Source: Paractinoplanes atraurantiacus
GTDB lineage: Bacteria; Actinomycetota; Actinomycetes; Mycobacteriales; Micromonosporaceae
DNA length: 64,000 nucleotides
Assembly: GCF_900215205.1 (NCBI RefSeq)
Contig: NZ_OBDY01000019.1
Location: 124,001-188,000, forward strand
Direction of reading: 5' to 3'
Shown here: piece by piece, positions 1 through 10,650 of the stretch
How positions within the stretch are numbered: the first letter of the stretch is position 1
How the letters are laid out: each line of letters begins with the position of its first letter
Made by a program: the position numbers and the translations under genes
Notes under the pieces: generated by a model
Databases searched by the model: none
Seen by the model: only the letters and a program-made list of their open reading frames with translations
Told to the model about the DNA's origin: nothing

Positions 1-1
1 C

Positions 2-490
2 CCGGCTCTGCTGCGCTTCGCTCTCGATCACGGCTACCAGCTGCGCTTCATCGAGCAGATGCCGCTCGACGCCCAACATCAGTGGGACCGGCACAAGATG
101 GTCACGGCCGACCAGATCCTGGCCGACCTCGAGCCGTTCGGCCTGCGGCCCGATTCGGTTTCACGTGGAACAGCGCCGGCCGAGACCTGGCTCGTCCCCG
201 GTCATGTCGACGCCGCCGGTGAGCCCGCCCGTGTCGGTGTCATCGGGTCAGTGACCAGGCCTTTCTGCGGCGACTGCGACCGTACGAGGCTGACCGCCGA
301 CGGCCAGGTGCGCGACTGCCTGTTCGCCACCAAGGAGAGCGACCTGCGCAACCTCATGCGCGGCGGCGCCACCGACGACGAGTTGGCCGCGGCCTGGCAG
401 GTCGCCATGCGCGGCAAGCGGGCCGGCCACGGCATCGACGACCCCAGCTTCCTCCAGCCGTCTCGCCCCATGTCCGCGATCGGAGGATGA
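2..490 (+). CDS. moaA: GTP 3',8-cyclase MoaA, C-terminal part (5' end outside window)
   Basis: This radical-SAM enzyme carries out the first step of molybdenum-cofactor synthesis, converting GTP to the cyclic intermediate later turned into cPMP. Only the last 162 residues are present; the frame is open from base 2, so the start and the N-terminal SAM cluster motif lie outside the window. Visible here are the conserved EQMPLD segment and the three cysteines that hold the second 4Fe-4S cluster, in FCGDCDRTR (codons at 266 and 275) and RDCLF (codon at 317). The C-terminus ends in the typical Gly-Gly (SAIGG) needed for MoaA activity. The TGA abuts the moaD GTG directly, so the two are surely cotranscribed. 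Confidence 0.96.
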   Translation, partial: PALLRFALDHGYQLRFIEQMPLDAQHQWDRHKMVTADQILADLEPFGLRPDSVSRGTAPAETWLVPGHVDAAGEPARVGVIGSVTRPFCGDCDRTRLTADGQVRDCLFATKESDLRNLMRGGATDDELAAAWQVAMRGKRAGHGIDDPSFLQPSRPMSAIGG

Positions 491-739
491 GTGGCCACCA
501 CCCTGACCGTCCGCTACTTCGCCGGCGCCCGCGCCGCCGCCGGCCTCTCCACCGAGCCGATCGAGGCGGGCTCTCTGGAAGCCCTCAAGCAGGCCCTGAC
601 CGACCGCCACGGCGAGCGCCTCGGCGTGGTCCTCAAGGCCGCCAGCTTCCTGGTCGACGGCCTGGCCTGCCACGACGCTCAGGCCCCACTCCCGGCAAAC
701 GCCACCGTCGACGTGCTCCCACCCTTCGCCGGCGGCTGA
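491..739 (+). CDS. moaD: Molybdopterin synthase sulfur-carrier subunit MoaD
   Basis: An 82-residue beta-grasp, ubiquitin-like protein that carries sulfur as a C-terminal thiocarboxylate to molybdopterin synthase, working with MoaE (encoded at 11.9-12.3 kb on the other strand). It opens with the family pattern TVRYFAGARAAAG and ends in FAGG, the double glycine that is adenylated and sulfurated. The GTG start follows the moaA stop with no gap, and GGAGG at 483-487 lies just upstream inside moaA. Size and termini are normal for the family. Confidence 0.95.
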   Translation: MATTLTVRYFAGARAAAGLSTEPIEAGSLEALKQALTDRHGERLGVVLKAASFLVDGLACHDAQAPLPANATVDVLPPFAGG

Positions 740-1309
740 CCGCCTGACTCGGGCCCGTCCGCACGAACGCGGCCTGCACTCCCTCGTCCGGCAGGCGCCC
801 GTCCAGCACGCGCCCTGTCCTGCACGCGCCCTGTCCTGCACGCGCCCTGTCCTGCACGCGCCCTGTCCTGCACGCGCCCTGTCCTGCACGCGCCCTGTCC
901 TGCACGGCCCGGCGCTGGACGCACCCGGCTTGCACGCGCCCAGTCCGGTAAGTGCCCAGTCCCGCAAATGCCCAGTCCCGCACGCGCCCGCATCCGCGTC
1001 GACGGTCCGGCCGATCCGGTGGTCCCGCGCCCTGAACCAACGCTCGAACTGCCCAACCGGCACCCACCGATAGCCCGCCCTCCCAAGGGGGAGCCGCCCG
1101 ATGCCATTGTCGCGGAACCGCCCAAGATCGTGTCGGCCCCTGTGGACAAAGCGCGGCTTGTGGAAAACGCCGTGGCGCTGGCGGCGCGATGCTTAGCCGG
1201 CGAAGCACACGTCATGAGCTGGCTTTAGCCCGGATTGCAAGAACGCTTAGCCGGCGAAGGACCGTTCGACAGGGCGGGCGCGCGGCGCCGAGATAGCTAC
1301 GCTGCTCGC
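740..1309. other. Intergenic region, repeat-rich, no supported gene
   Basis: About 570 bases without a gene I can support. It holds the 16-bp minisatellite described separately and a 15-bp direct repeat (GCTTAGCCGGCGAAG at 1191-1205 and 1245-1259). An 86-codon frame at 968-1228 has no family resemblance and no ribosome-binding site, and is treated as chance. The putative -10 of the next gene lies at the right edge. Confidence 0.6.
807..902. repeat. Minisatellite: six perfect 16-bp tandem units
   Basis: The unit CACGCGCCCTGTCCTG is repeated six times without a mismatch and then decays. A 16-bp period is not a multiple of three, so no repeat peptide is being conserved. There are no spacers, so it is not CRISPR. 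The identity of all units suggests recent expansion by slippage. Confidence 0.95.
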
Positions 1310-2395
1310 GTGCTCGATGCGGGAGAAGCGGCTGACTCAGGGGAAGCGGCCGATGCGCGGGAAGCAGCTGATGCGCGGGAAGCAGCTGATGCGCGGGAAG
1401 CAGCTGATGCGCGGGAAGCAGCTGATGCGCGGGAAGCGGCTGAGGCGGTGGCGGCGGCGTTCGGGCTGGGGCGGGCCGTGGGGCCGCTTGCGGCGCTGAG
1501 CTATCGGAGCTCGCCGACCTGGACGTTGGCGGCGCGTGCGGGGCGCTTTCTGGTCAAGCATGTGGCGGCTGAGGAGTGGCGCGACGACTTCGCGCGGGCG
1601 ATGCGGTTCGAGGACAAGGCTCTTGCCGCCGGGATCGCGATGGGCCGGCCGGTGTCGCCCGAGGTGCCGGCGCTGGGGTACGCGGCGGAGGTCGACGGGA
1701 TCGGGCTGGTTCGGGTCTACGAGTGGATCGACGGGCGGCCGCTCGAGGCCAGCGACGATGTGAGCACGTGGCTGGGATCGACTCTGGCCCGGCTGCACCG
1801 GATCGAGCCGGACGGGCGCCCGGAAGCGGCGCCGGAGTGGTACCGGCTGGATGACCGGGCGCTCTGGGACGGGTGGTTGCAGGAAGGCGAGCGGCTCCGG
1901 AAACCGTGGGCGCCGAGCCTTCGGGAGGGGCTGACCGGCATCCTCGGCGCGGCGGCGTGGGTGTCGCGGGCTTTTCTGGAGGCCGGCGACTACGTGGTGA
2001 CGCATCGGGACGTCGAGCCGTGGAATGTGCTCGTGACGGCCACCGGGCCGGTGCTGATCGACTGGGATGTGGCCGGGCCGGACAGTGCTCGGCTGGAGGC
2101 GGCGCAGGCAACGCTGAGCTTCTCCGCGCGGGACGGGATGCCGGATCCGGGTGTGGTGCGGCGGACGATCGGGGCCTACGTCGACGGCGGTGGTGTGCCT
2201 TTCTCTGGAGCCGATGTGATGGTTCGGCGGGTGGGGCTGCGGCTCGGGCGTCTGGCCGAGCGGCTCCGCATGTCTCTGGGCCTTCAGTCGCTCGGGCCGC
2301 ACGATCTGGCCGGGGTTGAGGCTCGAGCCGCCGAGCAGATAGCCGACATGCCGGGCTTCGTCGAGCGAGTGAGGCTATTCGGTTCCATGCTGTGA
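1310..2395 (+). CDS. APH/choline-kinase-like phosphotransferase
   Basis: A 361-residue protein of the aminoglycoside phosphotransferase/choline kinase superfamily, predicted to transfer phosphate from ATP to a small unknown substrate. The catalytic loop HRDVEPWN (His232, Asp234, Asn239) and the metal-binding motif IDWD (about residue 251) are intact. I chose the GTG at 1310, since a TANNNT-like box just upstream fits a leaderless start; a TTG at 1235 is in frame but lacks support. The N-terminus is unusual: residues 15-44 are five copies of the hexapeptide DAREAA, from an 18-bp tandem repeat, preceding the kinase fold. The gene stands alone. No evidence links it to drug resistance; many actinobacterial members act on metabolites. 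Confidence 0.8.
   Translation: MLDAGEAADSGEAADAREAADAREAADAREAADAREAADAREAAEAVAAAFGLGRAVGPLAALSYRSSPTWTLAARAGRFLVKHVAAEEWRDDFARAMRFEDKALAAGIAMGRPVSPEVPALGYAAEVDGIGLVRVYEWIDGRPLEASDDVSTWLGSTLARLHRIEPDGRPEAAPEWYRLDDRALWDGWLQEGERLRKPWAPSLREGLTGILGAAAWVSRAFLEAGDYVVTHRDVEPWNVLVTATGPVLIDWDVAGPDSARLEAAQATLSFSARDGMPDPGVVRRTIGAYVDGGGVPFSGADVMVRRVGLRLGRLAERLRMSLGLQSLGPHDLAGVEARAAEQIADMPGFVERVRLFGSML
1352..1441. repeat. In-frame 18-bp tandem repeat encoding DAREAA
   Basis: Five consecutive 18-bp units inside the kinase gene; the first four are identical and the last differs by one base. The period is a whole number of codons, so copy-number change would lengthen or shorten an Ala/Glu helix near the protein N-terminus without a frameshift. 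Confidence 0.95.
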
Positions 2396-2442
2396 GCGAC
2401 GTGCTGTGAGCGACGTGCTGTGAGCGACGTGCTGTGAGCGAC
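2387..2442. repeat. 14-bp tandem repeat overlapping a stop codon
   Basis: Four units of GTGCTGTGAGCGAC, the first with A for G. The first unit contains the TGA stop of the kinase gene (2393-2395), so the array runs out of the coding end into the intergenic space. It may have arisen by slippage at the gene end. Confidence 0.95.
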
Positions 2443-2574
2443 GAGCGGGAAAGTGTCGGAGGGTCCCTGTAGCGTGCCCTTCGAGCTCGCCGGTGCCCCC
2501 GTGTGCACCTGGCAGGAGACTCTCAGCGGCAATCGGGAGACTTGCTGGGATTCACGCGCGGTTGGGGAGGGACA

Positions 2575-4035
2575 TTGGCAGCGTTCGTCGGGCTGATCTT
2601 CGTGGTCATCGGCCTGGTCCACTTCTATTTGTGGAAGCGGCTGGTCAAAGATCCGTTGCGGTCGCGCGTGGCGCGGCGGGTGGGTGCGGTGATCGCCGTT
2701 CTGCTGGCGGTTCTTGTGCCGGCGACGCTGATCGGGGTCCGGTCGGGGGCGGTGCAGTGGCTGGCCTGGCCCGGCTACCTGTGGATCGCGCTGATGTTCT
2801 ACCTGCTCGTGACGCTGGCCGTGCTCGAGATCCCCCGGCTCGTGGTGCTGCTGGTGTGGCGCTTCCGCCGGCGTGGGACGTCGGCCGCCGGCGCCGGAAC
2901 GCCGGCCGTGGCCGCCGCCGACCCGTTCCGCGCCGAACCGATCAAGATCGGCGCGGAGACCGCCGGCGCCGAAGAGAACGCGCTCACCGTGAGCCGCGAA
3001 GCGCCGGCCAGAAACGAAGGATCCGAGGCGCCGGCCAGAAGTGAAGGGTCCGGGGCGCCGGCCAGAAGTGAAGGGTCCGGGGCGCCGGCCAGAAGTGAAG
3101 GGTCCGGGGCGCCGGCCAGAAACCAACGGCCCAAGGCGCCGGCCAGGAACGAAGGGGCCGACGAGGCCGGGGCTGCCGAGGGGCAGTCCGGCGGGAGCGG
3201 AACGTCCGGAGACGGCATTGACCGGCGGCTGCTTCTGGCGCGCGGGGTGGCGATCTTCGCGGGGCTCACGGCGGCGTCGGTGACCGGGTACGGGGTCAAG
3301 ACCGCGCTCGGCGGGCCACGGATCGACCGCCTTCAGATGCCGCTCGCGAAGCTGCCCCGTTCCATGGACGGCTTCCGGATGGCTGTCGTGTCCGACATTC
3401 ATCTCGGGCCGCTGACCGGCGTCAATCATGCGCGGCGGATCGTCGACCAGATCAATTCGGTGCAGGCGGACATCGTGTGCGTCGTCGGTGACCTTGTGGA
3501 CGGCAGCGTGGCGGAACTGGGGCGGTTCGCGGCGCCGCTGGCCGAGATCGAGTCGCGGCATGGGGCGTTCTTCGTGACCGGTAATCATGAGTACTACTCC
3601 GGCTATCAGGAGTGGGTCGAGGAGGTGGCACGGCTCGGCATGCGGCCGCTGCGCAACGAGCGGGTCGAGATCAACGGGCTCGACCTGGCCGGTGTGAACG
3701 ATCTCGGTGGCGCCGAGCACGGTGACGCGCCCGATTTCGCCCGCGCGCTGGGTGATCGTGACGCCGCGAAACCGGTCGTCCTGATGGCCCACCAGCCGGT
3801 GGCGGTGCACGACGCCGCCCCGTTCGGGGTCGATCTCCAGGTTTCCGGGCACACGCACGGCGGCCAGATGGCACCCTTCAACCTGCTGGTGCGGCTGCAG
3901 CAGCCGGTCGTGTCCGGGCTCGGCCGGGTGGACGGGGTGCCGGTCTACGTGACCAACGGTGCCGGCTTCTGGGGTCCGCCCGTGCGGGTCGGTGCGCCAC
4001 CTCAGGTCAGCGTCATCGAGTTGCGCTCGATGTGA
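2575..4035 (+). CDS. Membrane-anchored metallophosphoesterase
   Basis: A 486-residue predicted calcineurin-like phosphoesterase. Residues 1-90 hold three hydrophobic segments, then a charged linker with six imperfect copies of a nine-residue unit (APARSEGSG type, about residues 143-195), then a twin-Arg-like hydrophobic stretch near 217-242, and the catalytic domain. Metal-binding motifs are complete: SDIH (about 273), GDLVDG (about 306), GNHEYY (about 336), MAHQP and GHTHGGQ (about 425). I prefer the TTG at 2575 because GGGGAGGG lies just upstream; a GTG at 2503 is in frame but has no such site. The substrate is unknown; membrane members are thought to act on phosphoesters at or outside the membrane. 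Confidence 0.85.
   Translation: MAAFVGLIFVVIGLVHFYLWKRLVKDPLRSRVARRVGAVIAVLLAVLVPATLIGVRSGAVQWLAWPGYLWIALMFYLLVTLAVLEIPRLVVLLVWRFRRRGTSAAGAGTPAVAAADPFRAEPIKIGAETAGAEENALTVSREAPARNEGSEAPARSEGSGAPARSEGSGAPARSEGSGAPARNQRPKAPARNEGADEAGAAEGQSGGSGTSGDGIDRRLLLARGVAIFAGLTAASVTGYGVKTALGGPRIDRLQMPLAKLPRSMDGFRMAVVSDIHLGPLTGVNHARRIVDQINSVQADIVCVVGDLVDGSVAELGRFAAPLAEIESRHGAFFVTGNHEYYSGYQEWVEEVARLGMRPLRNERVEINGLDLAGVNDLGGAEHGDAPDFARALGDRDAAKPVVLMAHQPVAVHDAAPFGVDLQVSGHTHGGQMAPFNLLVRLQQPVVSGLGRVDGVPVYVTNGAGFWGPPVRVGAPPQVSVIELRSM
3001..3160. repeat. In-frame 27-bp tandem repeat in the phosphoesterase linker
   Basis: About six units encoding APAR(S/N)EGS(G/E), the central three identical in DNA. They form the linker between the membrane part and the catalytic domain of the phosphoesterase; the period is nine codons, so length can vary in frame. 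Confidence 0.9.
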
Positions 4036-4119
4036 CCGACCTGATGCGGTGCCGGGGCATCAAGATCCGTAAGTTTGTGAGGCGTGGCGATTCGTGCGAG
4101 CGATGGAGGGCGTGACAGG

Positions 4120-7270
<3,151 letters not shown>

Positions 7271-7284
<14 letters not shown>

Positions 7285-7873
7285 GGGAGACGGCCGCCAG
7301 GGCTCCGGCCAGGAGCGCCGGTCCGAAGGGGAAGATCCGGCTTCGGCCGGTCACCAGCAGGAAGACGGCGATCGGCCCGCCGATCAAGTGCGGCACGATC
7401 ACGCCGACGGCCACCGCCGGCCATCCGGCGAAGCCGAGGATGAACGCCAGCACGCCGGCGAGCTTCACGTCGCCCAGCCCGAAGCCGGGCACCAGCAGGT
7501 AGGCCCCGGACACGAGCACCCCGGCCAGCAACGCCGGCCCGATCCGCGACGGCAGCATCACCGCGAGCGGCACCCCGGCCACCAGCGCGAGCAGCCCGAC
7601 GATCCGGTCGGGCAGCCGCAGACAACGCAGGTCGATCATCGCGAGCAACAGTCCCGGCACCGCGGCCAGCAGATACACCGGCAACAGGGGCGACTCTCCT
7701 ATCGCGACGGCCAGAGTCGCGGCGATCGCGGCGCCTGTGGCGGTCGTGACGACGTACCCCCGCAAAGAAAGCGGTGACCCACCGGGGACCGCAAGCCGAT
7801 AGGCGATGCGGGGGAGGAAGAAGGCGGTCGCGGCGCCGAACGTCGCGGCCAAGATCACGAGGAGTATCGGCAC
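7271..7873 (-). CDS. A24-family prepilin leader peptidase
   Basis: A 200-residue integral membrane protein with about six hydrophobic segments. Members cleave the leader of type IV or Flp/Tad pilins at the inner membrane. Both catalytic aspartates are visible: Asp in LAMIDLRCLRLPD and the GxGDxK-type motif GLGDVKLAG. It is of the short type lacking the N-terminal methylase zinc domain. Start: GTG at 7873 with TACGGT ending 8 bases before it, which fits a leaderless transcript. No pilin or assembly gene is beside it, so its substrate lies elsewhere. Confidence 0.85.
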
Positions 7874-8005
7874 GGATGTGCACCGTAGCGGTATCGATTG
7901 CGCCACGGACGTCGTGTTGCCGACAGAGGCGGCGATTCCGTGCGGGTTTGCGTCGTGCCCGCACGCTACGGTGAGAGCGCATAACCCGCCTTCGGAGGAT
8001 CCCTG

Positions 8006-8671
8006 ATGTCGCAGAACGGCCCGTACTCCGGTCCGCCGTGGTCGAGCGGGAGCTCCGACGAGCCGTATGCGGAGCCCGCCGACCCCTGGGGTGACCATGG
8101 AGCCCCGGTGCAGGAGCCGGCGTGGGGCGCCCATCCGCCGTCGATCCCGCAGCAGCCGGTGGCCTACAACTCGGCGTCGTTGAACGCGCCGGTGAGCCCC
8201 GACGGCGACTGGATGCGCACTCCCCCGCCGTCGCCACCGAAACGCAACACCCCGATCATCGCGCTCGTCGTGACGCTCGGCGTGCTGATCTGCATCGGGC
8301 TGGGCGCGACGGCGTGGCTGCTGAAAGAGCGCAACGACAACCAGCAGAACCAGGCCTCGCCCAACCCGTCGGTCTCGGCCACCCAGCCCGGTGGGCCGGC
8401 GCCGCGCGGCAGCGAGGACGCCCGGTTCTACGTCAAAGAGGGCGACTGCGTGGTCAACGAGGGCTCCGACGCGGTGCCCGACATGCGCACGTCGGCCTGC
8501 ACCTCGGGCACGTACGAGGTGCTCAAGCAGGTCAAGGGCAAGACCTCGGGGGAGAAGGACGCCGAGAAGAAGTGCTCCTCGGTGTCCGGCTATACCAAGT
8601 GGTACTTCTACGACAGCGCCTTCGACGACCTCGACTTCGTGCTGTGCCTCAAGGAGCACAAGAACTCCTAA
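8006..8671 (+). CDS. LppU/SCO3897-like single-pass membrane protein
   Basis: A 221-residue protein with a Pro/Gly/Ser-rich cytoplasmic N-terminus (about 1-80), one hydrophobic segment (IIALVVTLGVLICIGLGA, about 89-107), a Thr/Ser/Pro linker and a C-terminal extracellular domain of about 90 residues with four cysteines (GDCVV, TSACTSG, KKCSS, LCLKE), likely two disulfides. The pattern resembles the actinobacterial LppU family, whose role is unknown. GGAGG lies 7-8 bases before the ATG. Its promoter probably lies in the gap shared with the divergent prepilin peptidase gene. Confidence 0.75.
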   Translation: MSQNGPYSGPPWSSGSSDEPYAEPADPWGDHGAPVQEPAWGAHPPSIPQQPVAYNSASLNAPVSPDGDWMRTPPPSPPKRNTPIIALVVTLGVLICIGLGATAWLLKERNDNQQNQASPNPSVSATQPGGPAPRGSEDARFYVKEGDCVVNEGSDAVPDMRTSACTSGTYEVLKQVKGKTSGEKDAEKKCSSVSGYTKWYFYDSAFDDLDFVLCLKEHKNS

Positions 8672-8677
8672 GTCGAT

Positions 8678-8768
8678 CTAGCACTGTCTAGAAAAATCGC
8701 TAGATACGGGTAGACCTGGGTCGAGAGTGAAACAAGGTAAAACTAGCCATCTCTAGCGTTGAAGCTAG
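8678..8768. promoter_or_regulatory. Two phased CTAG arrays upstream of the ORC-like ATPase
   Basis: Six CTAG tetranucleotides start at 8678, 8688, 8700 and at 8743, 8753, 8765. Both triplets have the same spacing, 10 then 12 bases, and the triplets are offset by exactly 65 bases. CTAG is generally rare in bacterial DNA. The second triplet ends 10 bases before the TACTGT -10-like box of the next gene (8778-8783). The layout looks like a cooperative operator read on one face of the helix; no binding protein is known to me. Confidence 0.7.
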
Positions 8769-8790
8769 ACGGCCCGATACTGTGCAATCC

Positions 8791-9996
8791 GTGGATCCGG
8801 TGAGGAACCCGTACGCCCCCGGCGCCGGCCAGCGCCCACCCGAGCTGGCCGGGCGCGACCGTGAGCTGGACGCCTTCGACGTGGTGCTCGAGCGGGTGGC
8901 CCGCGGCCGCCCCGAGCGCAGCCTCGTGCTGACCGGCCTGCGCGGCGTCGGCAAGACCGTCCTGCTCAACACGCTGCGCTCGGCCGCGATCGGCCGCCTC
9001 TGGGGCACCGGCAAGATCGAAGCGCGCCCCGACCAGTCGCTGCGCCGGCCGGTCTCGGCCGCGCTGCACATGGCGATCCGCGAGCTCGCGCCCCACCATC
9101 GCGACCCCGACCGGGTCGACGAGGTGCTCGGCGTGCTCAAGGCGTTCGCGCTGCGGGCCAACGACAGCAACGCCAAACTGCGCGACCGCTGGGCGCCCGG
9201 CATCGACGTGCCGCCGGCGCGGGGCCGGGCCGACTCCGGCGACATCGAGATCGACCTGGTCGAGCTCTTCACCGACGCCGCCTCGCTCGCCACCGACGTC
9301 GGCACCGGCATCGCCCTGTTCATCGACGAGATGCAGGACCTCGGCCCGGCCGACGTCTCGGCGCTGTGCGCCGCCTGCCACGAGTTGTCCCAGCTCGGCG
9401 CCCCGCTGATCGTGGTCGGGGCCGGCCTGCCCCACCTGCCGGCCGTGCTGTCGGCGGCGAAGTCCTACTCCGAGCGGCTCTTCCGCTACCAGCGCATCGA
9501 CCGGCTCGACCGGGTCGCGGCCGACCTGGCGCTCTGCGCGCCGGCCGCCCGCGAGGAGGTCGAATACGAGGCCAAGGCTCTCGACCTGCTCTACGAGAAG
9601 TCGGGCGGCTACCCCTACTTCGTGCAGGCGTACGGCAAGGCGACCTGGGACCACGCGCCGCAGTCGCCGGTGACCGACGCCGACGTGCGGGTCGCCGCAC
9701 CCGAGGCCGAGGCCGAGCTGGCGGTGGGCTTCTTCGGGTCGCGGTTCGAGCGGGCCACCCCGGCCGAGCGCGAATACATGCGGGCCATGGCGGCGCTCTC
9801 CGGCGAGCCGGACAACGACATGGACGCGGCCGTGCCCACCGCGGAGATCGCGACGGCCCTGGGCCGCAAGCCGGCCAGCCTCTCCCCGGCCCGCGACGCC
9901 TTGATCAAGAAAGGCCTGATCTACTCCGGCGAGCGCGGCACGGTCGCCTTCACGGTGCCGCATTTCGGCCGCTACCTGCGCACGCAGCCGGTGTGA
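8791..9996 (+). CDS. AAA/STAND ATPase resembling ORC1/Cdc6, with C-terminal winged-helix
   Basis: A 401-residue P-loop ATPase. Walker A is GLRGVGKT (49-56) and Walker B is ALFIDEMQD (about 175-183), in an AAA_16/ORC-like arrangement; the last 90 residues look like a winged helix (ATALGRKPASLSPARDAL, then GTVAFTVPHFG). Such proteins are common in actinobacteria and largely uncharacterised; DNA binding or signal sensing is inferred. GTG 8791 is preferred over GTG 8782 because TACTGT at 8778-8783 would place transcription start at the GTG. It is immediately downstream of the CTAG arrays, which may be its own control region. Confidence 0.8.
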   Translation: MDPVRNPYAPGAGQRPPELAGRDRELDAFDVVLERVARGRPERSLVLTGLRGVGKTVLLNTLRSAAIGRLWGTGKIEARPDQSLRRPVSAALHMAIRELAPHHRDPDRVDEVLGVLKAFALRANDSNAKLRDRWAPGIDVPPARGRADSGDIEIDLVELFTDAASLATDVGTGIALFIDEMQDLGPADVSALCAACHELSQLGAPLIVVGAGLPHLPAVLSAAKSYSERLFRYQRIDRLDRVAADLALCAPAAREEVEYEAKALDLLYEKSGGYPYFVQAYGKATWDHAPQSPVTDADVRVAAPEAEAELAVGFFGSRFERATPAEREYMRAMAALSGEPDNDMDAAVPTAEIATALGRKPASLSPARDALIKKGLIYSGERGTVAFTVPHFGRYLRTQPV

Positions 9997-10024
9997 TCCG
10001 CGCCGGACGGGTATAACCAGGTTC

Positions 10025-10567
10025 ATGAAGCCTGTACGCACCGTCGCCCGCGCGATGCTGGCCTCGATCTTCGTGGTCAGCGGCGTCCGCGTCCTGCTCA
10101 ACCCCGATGCCAAGCTCGAGACCGCCCAGCGGGTCACCGACAAGGTCGGTCCGTGGCTGGAGAAGACCGATCCGCGCCTGCCCTCCGACGCCCGGACGCT
10201 CGTGCAGGCGAAGGCGGCGAGCGACGTGGTCGCCGGTCTGGCCCTGGCCACCGGCCACTTCACCCGCCCGGCGGCGGCGGTGCTGGCCGCGGGCCTGCTG
10301 CCGACGACCGTCGCCGGCCATCCGTTCTGGGACCGGTCGCGGCCGGACCGCGCCCAGCAGGAGACCCAGTTCCTCAAAAACCTGGGCCTGCTCGGTGGTC
10401 TGCTGCTCGCCGCGGCCGACACGCAGGGCCAGCCGGGTCTGCGTTACCGCACCTCGCACGCGGTCGACCGGTCGCAGCGCAAGGTCAAGCGCGCCGTCCG
10501 TACGGCCAAGCGCGAAGCCAAGATCGCCGCGATGAGCGCGGCGGCGGCACGCAAAATGCCCGGCTAA
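10025..10567 (+). CDS. DoxX-family membrane protein
   Basis: A 180-residue protein with about four hydrophobic segments in the DoxX pattern (RTVARAMLASIFVVSGVRVL near the start, then ASDVVAGLALATG and FLKNLGLLGGLLLAAAD) and a basic Lys/Arg/Ala-rich C-terminal tail (145-178). DoxX proteins are small membrane proteins, some tied to thiol and redox homeostasis; the role here is unknown. TATAAC at 10012-10017 ends 7 bases before the ATG, so the mRNA is probably leaderless. Confidence 0.85.
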   Translation: MKPVRTVARAMLASIFVVSGVRVLLNPDAKLETAQRVTDKVGPWLEKTDPRLPSDARTLVQAKAASDVVAGLALATGHFTRPAAAVLAAGLLPTTVAGHPFWDRSRPDRAQQETQFLKNLGLLGGLLLAAADTQGQPGLRYRTSHAVDRSQRKVKRAVRTAKREAKIAAMSAAAARKMPG

Positions 10568-10650
10568 CAACCTCCTTGCGATCTTTGCGTTAAAGCCCAC
10601 GAGGGGCGCGCTTCCGCCTGCCTGGACTCGAGAGCGACGGGGGTCGCGCC

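Noticed and set aside
807..902. Possible CRISPR array
   Set aside because: Units are directly adjacent with no spacers, and no cas gene is in the window.
1141..1149. TGTGGACAA resembling a DnaA box
   Set aside because: Single isolated 9-mer far from oriC; about what chance allows in 64 kb.
968..1228. 86-residue frame after the 16-bp repeats
   Set aside because: Pro-rich, no ribosome-binding site, no resemblance to known proteins.
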